This document shows, piece by piece, positions 1 to 5,211 of a stretch of DNA of 5,211 nucleotides. Numbering within the stretch: position 1 is the first letter of the stretch; each line of letters begins with the position of its first letter. The notes beneath the pieces were generated by a model. The model was not told the origin of the DNA, ran no database searches, and was given only the letters and a program-made list of their open reading frames with translations. A program made the translations under genes and the position numbers. This DNA comes from Treponema sp. (GTDB lineage Bacteria > Spirochaetota > Spirochaetia > Treponematales > Breznakiellaceae), in NCBI GenBank assembly GCA_009786675.1, contig WQRP01000103.1:1-5211 (forward strand), written 5' to 3'.

Positions 1-1199
1 GGAACGACGTGTTCATGGAGTACAACAAGAACGCCCAGGGTGCCTACGAGCCCCTGGTTCGCAAGTGCGTTGACACGGGCATGGGCTTAGAGCGGACGGT
101 GACGATCCTTAACGGCAAGCGGTCGGTGTACGACACGGAAATCTTTGCCCCGATACGCGGCGCGGTGGAACGCGCGGCCGGCTACGTTTACGGGACGGAC
201 GGGGAAAAGGACAAGTCCGTGCGGATAGTCTGCGACCACGCCAGAGCCTCGACCTTTGTCCTTGGCGATCCCAAGGCGGTAAGCCCCTCGAACGTTGGGG
301 CGGGCTACGTGCTTCGCCGCCTGATCCGCCGGGCGGTGCGCCACGGCAGGAAGCTGGGCATCGGCGCCGAAAAGCCGTTTCTGTCGGCTTTCGCCGAGGT
401 TCTTGTCACGCAAATGCAGGGGCCGTATCCCGAGCTGCTGGAAAACAGGGCCCGCATAATAGAGGAACTGGATCGCGAGGAGCGCAAATTCCTGGAGACC
501 CTGCAGAAGGGCGAGCACGAGTTCGAGAAGCTCCTGCCCAACCTGCTTAGGAACCCGCAGAAGGTCATGTCCGGGCGGCTGGCCTTCAAGCTTTACGACA
601 CCTACGGCTTTCCCATCGAGCTTACCGAGGAGCTGGCCGCCGAAAACGGCATGACGGTGAACCGCGACGAGTTCGACGAGGCATTCAGGAAGCACCAGGA
701 GCTTTCCCGGGCCGGCGCGGGGGCTTTCAAGGGCGGGCTGCAGGACCACGGCGACACGACCACGCGCTACCATACCGCGACGCACATTCTGCACCAGGCC
801 CTGCGGATGGTCCTGGGGGACCACATCGCCCAGAAGGGAAGCAACATCACCGCCGAGCGTATGCGCTTCGACTTTGCCCACGGCGCGCCCATGACCAAGG
901 ACGAGATCTCCAGGGTCGAGGCCATCGTCAACGAGCAGATCGGCAAGGACCTGCCCGTCACGGTCGAGACCATGGGTATCGACCAGGCGAGGGACTCCGG
1001 GGCGATTGCCCTTTTCGGCGAGAAGTACGAGGCCCAGGTCATGGTCTACAGCATCGGATCCGGGGCGGATCTTTTCGCCAGGGAGGTCTGCGGGGGGCCG
1101 CACGTCGAGCGCACCGGGGAGCTGGGAAGGTTCAGGGTGCAGAAGGAGCAGTCGTCCTCGGCCGGGGTGCGCCGGATCAGGGCCGTGCTGGAGGGCTAG
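1..1199 (+). CDS. alaS: Alanyl-tRNA synthetase, 3' part (short form without C-Ala domain)
   Basis: Cytoplasmic class II enzyme that charges tRNA-Ala with alanine and hydrolyses mischarged Ser- or Gly-tRNA-Ala. The frame is open to the left edge (it reads W-N-D-V-F-M-E-Y), so about 200 N-terminal residues carrying motifs 1 and 2 lie outside the window; the GTG at 9 is internal. Counting from that GTG, class II motif 3 is VDTGMGLER (21-29), followed by the conserved helical block GYVLRRLIRRAVRHG (100-114) and LYDTYGFPIELTEE (195-208). The editing domain has both zinc-binding pairs, HTATH (255-259) and CGGPH (361-365). The protein stops about 30 residues after CGGPH, where the E. coli enzyme continues for some 200 more. 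Short enzymes of about 600 residues are known in Treponema and Borrelia, so I read this as the natural end, not a truncation. It is followed 23 nt later by a secreted SH3-like gene on the same strand. Identity is very secure. Confidence 0.97.
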   Translation, partial: NDVFMEYNKNAQGAYEPLVRKCVDTGMGLERTVTILNGKRSVYDTEIFAPIRGAVERAAGYVYGTDGEKDKSVRIVCDHARASTFVLGDPKAVSPSNVGAGYVLRRLIRRAVRHGRKLGIGAEKPFLSAFAEVLVTQMQGPYPELLENRARIIEELDREERKFLETLQKGEHEFEKLLPNLLRNPQKVMSGRLAFKLYDTYGFPIELTEELAAENGMTVNRDEFDEAFRKHQELSRAGAGAFKGGLQDHGDTTTRYHTATHILHQALRMVLGDHIAQKGSNITAERMRFDFAHGAPMTKDEISRVEAIVNEQIGKDLPVTVETMGIDQARDSGAIALFGEKYEAQVMVYSIGSGADLFAREVCGGPHVERTGELGRFRVQKEQSSSAGVRRIRAVLEG

Positions 1200-1210
1200 A
1201 CATAACAAAC

Positions 1211-1215
1211 GGAGG
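1211..1215 (+). promoter_or_regulatory. Shine-Dalgarno site for the SH3-like gene
   Basis: GGAGG lies 7 nt before the ATG at 1223, in the 23-nt gap after the alaS stop. The spacing is ideal and fixes the start of the next gene. I see no promoter or terminator in the gap, so transcription probably runs through from alaS. Confidence 0.85.
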
Positions 1216-1222
1216 TTTTGCC

Positions 1223-1666
1223 ATGCGGCGAGTGCTGTTCTTTTTCGCGGTCCTGCTTTTTTCGCTTTCCCCCGCCTTTTCCCTGACCATGTTCGTGGCG
1301 GTCGAGGCCGCGGAGGTAAGATCCTCTGCCGGGTTTTTCGCCAGGGACGTGGGAACCCTTCCGCACGGGGCCGAGGTTACGGTGGTCCGGGACAGCGGCA
1401 GGTGGAGCGAGATCAGGGCGGGGAACCTTGCCGGCTGGGTCGTCTCCGCGAGCCTTAGCCCCCGGCGGACGGCCAGGCCGGGTTCCGCCGTGACGCCCGG
1501 GGAGGTCGCCCTGGCCGGAAAGGGCTTCGGCCGGGAGGTGGAAATCGAGTACCGCCGGGGCGGCCCGGACTTTTCGCCGGTCGACGAGATGGAAAGCCTG
1601 GTCATACCGATGGCCGAGCTTCGGCGCTTTATTATCGAAGGCCGCCTGGCCGGGGGGGAGCAATGA
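1223..1666 (+). CDS. Secreted SH3b-like domain protein
   Basis: A 147-residue protein. Residues 1-20 look like a Sec signal peptide: Arg2 and Arg3, a Phe/Leu/Val core, and an A-F-S cleavage site at 18-20. No lipobox cysteine is visible. Residues 23-79 fit a bacterial SH3 (SH3b) fold: a start strand, then VRSSAG, then the LPHGAEVTVV strand, then W61-S-E-I and GWVV (71-74). SH3b domains often bind cell-wall peptides or other proteins; the ligand here is unknown. Residues 90-147 form a charged tail with the segment GEVALAGKGFGREVE, then a VDEMESL stretch and a predicted terminal helix; I recall similar tails in other SH3b proteins but cannot name the family. The start is set by GGAGG at 1211. 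The stop overlaps the M48 protease start (ATGA), so the two are probably co-translated and work together in the periplasm. The function is inferred from fold and context only. Confidence 0.85.
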   Translation: MRRVLFFFAVLLFSLSPAFSLTMFVAVEAAEVRSSAGFFARDVGTLPHGAEVTVVRDSGRWSEIRAGNLAGWVVSASLSPRRTARPGSAVTPGEVALAGKGFGREVEIEYRRGGPDFSPVDEMESLVIPMAELRRFIIEGRLAGGEQ

Positions 1667-2529
1667 AAAAAATACCGCTCTTGCTCTGCCTGCTTTTTAT
1701 GGCCGCGGCGATCCTGCACGGGCGCCCGGACGCCACGGGGTTTGGCGGCTGGGATTTTGTCGGCGAGGCCCTGGCCAGAATGGGCCGGGCCGTCCAGGCC
1801 CTGGACTCGGAGCCGACCCTGGAGGACGCCCACTATCTTGGCCGGGCGGTGGCCGCCCATATCCTTGCCATGTACGAGCCCTATACCCAAAACCCCGGGC
1901 TTACCAGGTACGTGAACAAAATCCTTCAGACCCTGGTCATCAACTCCTCCCGTCCGGCGGCGTTCCGGGGGCATTTCGCCGTCATCCTTGACACCCCGGA
2001 CTTCAACGCCTTTGCCACCCCCGGCGGGCACATTTTTCTGACCAGGGGTCTTGTCGAGGCGGCCACGACCGAGGACATGCTCGCGGCGGTTTTGGCCCAC
2101 GAGCTGGCGCACGTTATCCTGGGCCACGGTCTGGGCATGATCGAGGCGATGGCCTTCCGGGACGAGGCCGCGGCGATAGCCGGCAGGGCCGCCGATTTCG
2201 CCGGCAACACCCCGGAGGCCGCAAGGCTCATGGGCTTCCGCGATTCGGTTTCCGCGATAGTTGACGTGCTGGTAAGGACCGGCTATTCCAGGGAACAGGA
2301 ATTCGCCGCCGACAGGAAGGCGGTGGAGATCCTCGCCGCCGCCGGCTACGATCCCAGGGCTCTGCAGGACATGCTAAGGGCGCTGGAGCAGAGGCAGGGC
2401 ACCGGCGGCATGTTCGCCACGCACCCGGCCCCCGCCGAGCGCATCAGGAACGTCGAGGACGCGATCAGGCGGCACCGTGTCGCCGACACCAGTACCCACA
2501 GGCGCTCGCGCTTTGCGGCCAACAGGTAG
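1663..2529 (+). CDS. M48 family zinc metalloprotease, exported
   Basis: A 288-residue gluzincin peptidase, probably periplasmic. Residues 1-20 are a signal peptide or short anchor (Lys2, Lys3, then a hydrophobic core); Cys9 sits too early to be a convincing lipobox. The catalytic HEXXH motif is HELAH (146-150), with His146 and His150 as zinc ligands and Glu147 as the general base. The third ligand is Glu213 in EFAAD (213-217). Other M48 marks are NAFATPGGHIFLTRGL (115-130) and the late THPAPAERI (253-261). All active-site residues are present, so it should be active. It resembles the compact LoiP/YggG-like and BepA-like proteases that act in envelope quality control, but lacks a TPR domain like that of BepA. 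The ATG overlaps the preceding stop; a G-rich stretch (1652-1660) ends only 2 nt before it, so initiation probably relies on coupling. The substrate is not evident. Confidence 0.93.
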   Translation: MKKIPLLLCLLFMAAAILHGRPDATGFGGWDFVGEALARMGRAVQALDSEPTLEDAHYLGRAVAAHILAMYEPYTQNPGLTRYVNKILQTLVINSSRPAAFRGHFAVILDTPDFNAFATPGGHIFLTRGLVEAATTEDMLAAVLAHELAHVILGHGLGMIEAMAFRDEAAAIAGRAADFAGNTPEAARLMGFRDSVSAIVDVLVRTGYSREQEFAADRKAVEILAAAGYDPRALQDMLRALEQRQGTGGMFATHPAPAERIRNVEDAIRRHRVADTSTHRRSRFAANR

Positions 2530-4782
2530 TCACTTCTCGGTCAGGTTGTCCACGCCGAACGATCCGTCGTCGGGGGGCGAGGCAAGGCACGCCAGGCAAC
2601 GTCCGTAGTATTTTTTCGCGACAAGATCCCCGGCGTCACGCGCGAGTATCCCTTGGAATATCCCGGCGGCGGCATTGAAGTTCCTCCCCTCGTACAGGGA
2701 AAGGCCCCGCTCCCAGGCTTCCGCCATTTCGGACAACCGGGGATCCGCGTCCTGCCTGATGTCCAGAAGCTCGTAGAGCCGCAGGGGGGTGTCTATCCCG
2801 ACGACCCGGACGCGGCTCAGCGGGCGCAGGACGAACTCGTCGCCGATTTGCGCCCTGGTGTACTCGCTTATCAGGATGCCGCCGGTGTCGTAGGCCTTGT
2901 TCGCGCCCTCCAGCCTGGCGGCAAGGTTCACCGCGTTTCCCATGATCGTGTAGTTCATCTTGCTCGGCGTTCCCATGTTGCCCACGACCATCTCCCCGGA
3001 GTTGACCCCAATGCGCGTGAACAGCGGGCGGGGATCCCCGGCTTCCTTTAGCGCCCCCTTCCGTACCATCGCCTCTAGCACCTCCCCGGTTATCAGCCCC
3101 TGTTCCAGGGCCTCGCGGTTCACCTGCTCCTCGGCCTTCTTCATCTGCACCGCCGACCGGCAGGCCAGGACGGCGTGGTTGGCGAAGTGGATCGGCGCGC
3201 CGAAGAACGCGATTATCGCGTCGCCCTCGTACTTGTCGATGGTTCCCTGGTTGTCAAGAATGATGTCGCTCATCCGGGTAAGGTAGTGGTTTAGAAGCTC
3301 CACCAGCTTCTGCGGATCGACCAGGGCCTCGGAGATCGTGGAGAAGGCCCGGACGTCGGTAAAGATCGCCGTCATCTCGCTCTTCTCGCCGCCCAGCCTA
3401 AGCTGCGACGGGTCGGCGATGATCCTCTCGATTACCTTGGGCGACAGGTACTGGCTGAACGCCGTCTTGATAAAGCGTTTCTGGCTGCCCTCGGTGGCGT
3501 AGTTGAAAAGGGTCGCGCTCACGAAGGCGGCGGCGGCCCCGGCCAGGAATGTGACCATGGGAACCCAAAGGCAGAGCCAGTAGTAGGCGGCGAAGGATCC
3601 GGCGACGACGAGCGCCAGCGCCAGGGCCGCGCCGGCCGCCGTCAGAAGCACTCGCCCGGAAAACAGGCAGAGCAGGACCGTAAGCCCCACGACGGCAAGC
3701 AGTACGGCCAGGTTTGCCGCCTCGCCGCTTTCCCTGGCGAAGTCGCCTTGCAGGATGTTGTCCAGCATGGTGACGTGGACGCCCATCCCCGGGTACACCG
3801 TGGCGATGGGCGTGCTGAAGATATCGAAAAGCCCGGGCGCGAAAAGCCCGACGAAAACGTGTGCCCCCTCGAAGTCCCCCGGCCGAAGCGGCGGATCCCC
3901 GCCCCCCAGGTAAAGGGCTCGGCTTTCCAGTATGTCCTTTGCGGAAAAGGGGAAGTACCTGCCCAGGTCGCCCCTAAAGCGCAGAAGGCTGGCTCCGTCC
4001 CTGCCCACGGGAATCGAGAAGTCGCCCCACTCGACGGCGCCGCCGCGGCGGTCGAGGCCGATCTCGGTGCCGTGTCCGGAGACGATCAGCGGCATGGGGG
4101 CAAGCCCGGGCACCGCCCTGCCGTCGAAAAGGGTGAAAAGCCTAAGCCGCCTGATTATCCCGTCGGAATCCGGGATCCCGGTAAGGGAACCAAGGCCGGC
4201 GGCGGAATCCCTCAGCCCCTGGATCGGGAAAAGAGCCCCGGCCAGGGTCTCGCCCCCCGCGCCCCTGCCGAAGCGTTCCAGGGTACCCCGGTCGAAACCA
4301 CCGGTTCCGAAAAGGGGGATGTCCAGTCCGGCCGGCCAGGGATCCGCGACGCCCGGCCGGCCGGAAAAGAAAACCCCCTGCACGACCCTGCCGTGCTCGA
4401 CCGAGGCGCGGGCGAACGCCTCGTCGTCCTCCCCTTGGTGGACGGACGGTTCCGAGAAAATAATATCGAAGGTAACCGAGGCGGCCTCGCCAAGGAACCC
4501 CAGCATCTCCGCGTAGGCCGTCCGGGGCCAGGGCCAGCCCCAGCCCCTTTCCCGCTGGGCCCAGTCGATGCTGGCCTGGTCCACGAGCACGACGGCGATG
4601 TCCCGCGATGGCCGCAAAAAAGGGGCGAAAAACCTGACCCTCAGATCGTAGGATCTGTTTTCCAGGTAGGCGAACGCGCCGGCCAGGTGGAGCAGGCCGA
4701 CCGCCGCGAAAACGGCCAGGGATATGACCGGCACGGCGGTTTTCCTGTTCGGCTTTCTGTGTTTTCGCGCCCGGAAAGTCAT
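2530..4782 (-). CDS. CHASE2-domain membrane adenylate cyclase (class III) with TPR-like tail
   Basis: A 750-residue receptor cyclase that probably makes cAMP from ATP. A basic N-terminus (RARKHRKPNRK) precedes membrane helix 1 (about 17-39). Residues 42-350 are an extracytoplasmic CHASE2 sensor with the typical YDLRVRF, DIAVVLVDQASI and FDIIFSEP segments. Three membrane helices follow (about 355-374, 378-402, 405-426). The catalytic domain (about 465-672) has metal ligands Asp476 (FTDVRAFS) and Asp521 (GDAIIAFFG), adenine-selecting Lys517 and Thr612 (NYTIMGN; the Lys/Thr pair also occurs in cyanobacterial CyaB1), and transition-state residues Asn619 and Arg623 (NLAARLE). No key residue is missing, so it should work as a homodimer. 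An insert of about 20 residues lies before RIGVNSG (590-596). Residues 686-733 resemble one TPR unit. The first ATG is used: no in-frame Met follows until residue 93. There is no clear Shine-Dalgarno sequence. The signal sensed by CHASE2 is unknown. Confidence 0.95.
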   Translation of the reverse strand: MTFRARKHRKPNRKTAVPVISLAVFAAVGLLHLAGAFAYLENRSYDLRVRFFAPFLRPSRDIAVVLVDQASIDWAQRERGWGWPWPRTAYAEMLGFLGEAASVTFDIIFSEPSVHQGEDDEAFARASVEHGRVVQGVFFSGRPGVADPWPAGLDIPLFGTGGFDRGTLERFGRGAGGETLAGALFPIQGLRDSAAGLGSLTGIPDSDGIIRRLRLFTLFDGRAVPGLAPMPLIVSGHGTEIGLDRRGGAVEWGDFSIPVGRDGASLLRFRGDLGRYFPFSAKDILESRALYLGGGDPPLRPGDFEGAHVFVGLFAPGLFDIFSTPIATVYPGMGVHVTMLDNILQGDFARESGEAANLAVLLAVVGLTVLLCLFSGRVLLTAAGAALALALVVAGSFAAYYWLCLWVPMVTFLAGAAAAFVSATLFNYATEGSQKRFIKTAFSQYLSPKVIERIIADPSQLRLGGEKSEMTAIFTDVRAFSTISEALVDPQKLVELLNHYLTRMSDIILDNQGTIDKYEGDAIIAFFGAPIHFANHAVLACRSAVQMKKAEEQVNREALEQGLITGEVLEAMVRKGALKEAGDPRPLFTRIGVNSGEMVVGNMGTPSKMNYTIMGNAVNLAARLEGANKAYDTGGILISEYTRAQIGDEFVLRPLSRVRVVGIDTPLRLYELLDIRQDADPRLSEMAEAWERGLSLYEGRNFNAAAGIFQGILARDAGDLVAKKYYGRCLACLASPPDDGSFGVDNLTEK

Positions 4783-4788
4783 GCATAC

Positions 4789-4817
4789 ATCGTAGACCTG
4801 TCGGTCCCGAAAATCAA
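4789..4817 (-). promoter_or_regulatory. Predicted sigma-70-like promoter of the cyclase gene, possibly leaderless
   Basis: On the minus strand, TTGATT (4812-4817, four of six matches to TTGACA) and TACGAT (4789-4794, four of six to TATAAT) are separated by exactly 17 bp. Only six bases (GTATGC) lie between the -10 box and the ATG, so the expected start of transcription falls at or next to the first base of the start codon. No AGGAGG-like site precedes the ATG, which agrees with leaderless initiation. The hexamers are only moderate matches, so this is a prediction. Confidence 0.5.
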
Positions 4818-4827
4818 GGTCGCTTGC

Positions 4828-4842
4828 TGTGGGAACCCCACA
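4828..4842. repeat. Perfect 6-bp inverted repeat upstream of the cyclase promoter
   Basis: TGTGGG-AAC-CCCACA is a perfect palindrome with a 3-base centre. It lies about 10 bp beyond the predicted -35 box of the cyclase gene (centre near -53 if transcription starts at the ATG) and one base from the neighbouring terminator hairpin. It could be a regulator-binding site, or a second hairpin of a tandem terminator for minus-strand transcripts arriving from the right. It has no U-tract of its own. Confidence 0.4.
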
Positions 4843-4843
4843 T

Positions 4844-4862
4844 AAAAGCCGCCCCGGCTTTT
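4844..4862 (-). terminator. Hairpin terminator, potentially bidirectional
   Basis: AAAAGCCG-CCC-CGGCTTTT is a perfect 8-bp stem with a 3-base loop. The A and T ends of the stem give a four-T run on either strand, so it could act in both directions. No plus-strand gene arrives from the left, so its natural client is minus-strand transcription from the repeat-protein remnant, whose tail stop (TAA at 4861-4863) overlaps the stem. It would shield the cyclase promoter from readthrough. The U-tract is short, so efficiency is uncertain. Confidence 0.65.
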
Positions 4863-5164
4863 ACCGCAAGGCGCTAGGAGGCACTATGGCGACTAATACA
4901 TCCCTCCCCTGGTTCGAGTACTCAGGTTCCTCTTTGTGTCGCCTTGCATATAAACCCCATTGCAAAACAATCCTATGGCGCAAAAACAAAAATCGAACCT
5001 GGTATGCCCTCCCTCCACCAAGGTCCCATCGTCGCTGGCCAACTATCAACGGCATTCCACTTTTGGTCTGCTTCCTCTAGCGTGGCAAATGGGATTGTAA
5101 CACTTGTAAGTTGGTTGCCATTAAATGCCCAACCCCCGATGCTGGTAACATTGCTGGGGGCGGT
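4861..5164 (-). pseudogene. BspA-like leucine-rich repeat protein, 3' remnant, apparently frameshifted
   Basis: Reading leftward, 63 codons (5164 to 4976) encode a recognisable BspA/LRR_5-type repeat, VTSIGGWAFNGNQLTSVTI, followed by a cap-like segment FATLEEADQKWN and a tail WWREGIPGSIFVFAP, then TAG (4973-4975). Intact family members are large surface proteins with many such repeats, often linked to adhesion. Here only about one repeat is left. The frame has no start codon before the repeat and is closed upstream by TAA-TAG (5165-5170). After the TAG, the frame shifted by one base stays open for 37 more codons and contains GLYARRHKEEPEYSNQG, which resembles the GTYTR-type tails I recall from treponeme repeat proteins; it ends at TAA 4861-4863 in the terminator stem. 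A T5-G-T5 run (4982-4992) before the TAG is a plausible site of base loss or gain. Repeat identity is fairly secure; the shifted tail is tentative. Base composition is clearly lower in GC than in the neighbouring genes. Confidence 0.68.
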
Positions 5165-5211
5165 CTATTAAAACGATCTGTAGAACTTCACGCATAAATT
5201 GCCCAAAAAAT
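5165..5211. other. Unassigned edge sequence beyond the repeat remnant
   Basis: Minus-strand reading in the repeat frame gives GNLCVKFYRSF followed by TAA and TAG; this does not look like leucine-rich repeat sequence. Another minus-strand frame (starting FMREVLQIVLIDRP) is open across the border but stops about 20 codons later. The piece is too short to identify. It may be the end of an unrelated gene, or the far side of a recombination junction. Confidence 0.3.

Noticed and set aside
87..1208. Long minus-strand open frame opposite alaS.
   Set aside because: It arises from high-GC codon bias; the plus strand has full AlaS motifs.
4142..4786. Alternative minus-strand start at 4786 in another frame, four bases before the cyclase ATG.
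   Set aside because: It gives an Arg/Gly-rich shadow peptide; the frame starting at 4782 has the membrane helix and CHASE2 motifs.
3748..4845. Long plus-strand open frame opposite the cyclase gene.
   Set aside because: The composition is Pro/Gly/Arg-rich shadow coding with no motif, while the minus strand carries an intact CHASE2 sensor region.
4910..4935. GGTTCGAGT, resembling a tRNA T-loop.
   Set aside because: The flanking bases do not form a 5-bp stem and no cloverleaf can be drawn around it.
4973..4980. Programmed +1 ribosomal frameshift at CCA-TAG in the repeat remnant.
   Set aside because: There is no upstream Shine-Dalgarno-like stimulator or good slippery codon, and the gene also lacks a start codon. 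Mutation is simpler.
4990..5020. Possible tRNA or tmRNA 3' end: TCGAACC followed by CCTCCACCA.
   Set aside because: No T-arm stem forms around the TCGA, and no upstream strand pairs as an acceptor stem. The DNA is explained by the minus-strand repeat frame.
4876..5080. Plus-strand reading frame of 64 codons with a good AGGAGG (4876-4881) four bases before the ATG at 4886.
   Set aside because: The peptide (MATNTSLPWFEYSGSSL...) resembles nothing I know, and the opposite strand of the same DNA encodes a recognisable leucine-rich repeat. The Shine-Dalgarno match is probably chance.

Overview
The window looks like chromosomal DNA from a high-GC spirochete, most likely a Treponema-like lineage. 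That placement is inference. It rests on three things: an alanyl-tRNA synthetase that ends straight after its editing domain (a short form known from Treponema and Borrelia), a CHASE2-type membrane nucleotide cyclase of a kind frequent in spirochetes, and a remnant of a BspA-like leucine-rich repeat protein written in the 'NQLTSVTIP' style common in host-associated treponemes.

Left part (1-2529, plus strand): the 3' two thirds of alaS, then a small secreted SH3b-like protein, then a signal-peptide-bearing M48 zinc metalloprotease. The gaps are 23 nt and then an ATGA overlap, so the three probably form one transcription unit. The last two look like a translationally coupled cell-envelope pair.

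Middle (2530-4782, minus strand): one large gene for a membrane-bound class III adenylate cyclase with an outer CHASE2 sensor, a three-helix membrane bundle, a catalytic domain with every key residue in place, and a short C-terminal TPR-like segment. Its stop codon abuts the protease stop with no base between them. Its promoter resembles a sigma-70 site (TTGATT, 17 bp, TACGAT) placed so close to the ATG that the mRNA may be leaderless, which fits the missing Shine-Dalgarno sequence.

Right end (4783-5211): mostly non-coding or decayed. Reading leftward on the minus strand there is a start-less BspA-like repeat fragment, closed upstream by two tandem stops and apparently frameshifted before its C-terminal tail. 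Its likely tail stop falls inside a perfect 8-bp hairpin that resembles a terminator. Base composition falls here (119 G+C in the 240 bases 4921-5160, about 50%, against roughly 50-77% in the gene lines I sampled, most of them well above 60%).

I see no CRISPR array, tRNA, rRNA, transposase or clear novel system. The points most worth a second look are the repeat-protein remnant with its sharp edge, the possible leaderless cyclase promoter with a palindrome just upstream, and the SH3b-M48 pair.
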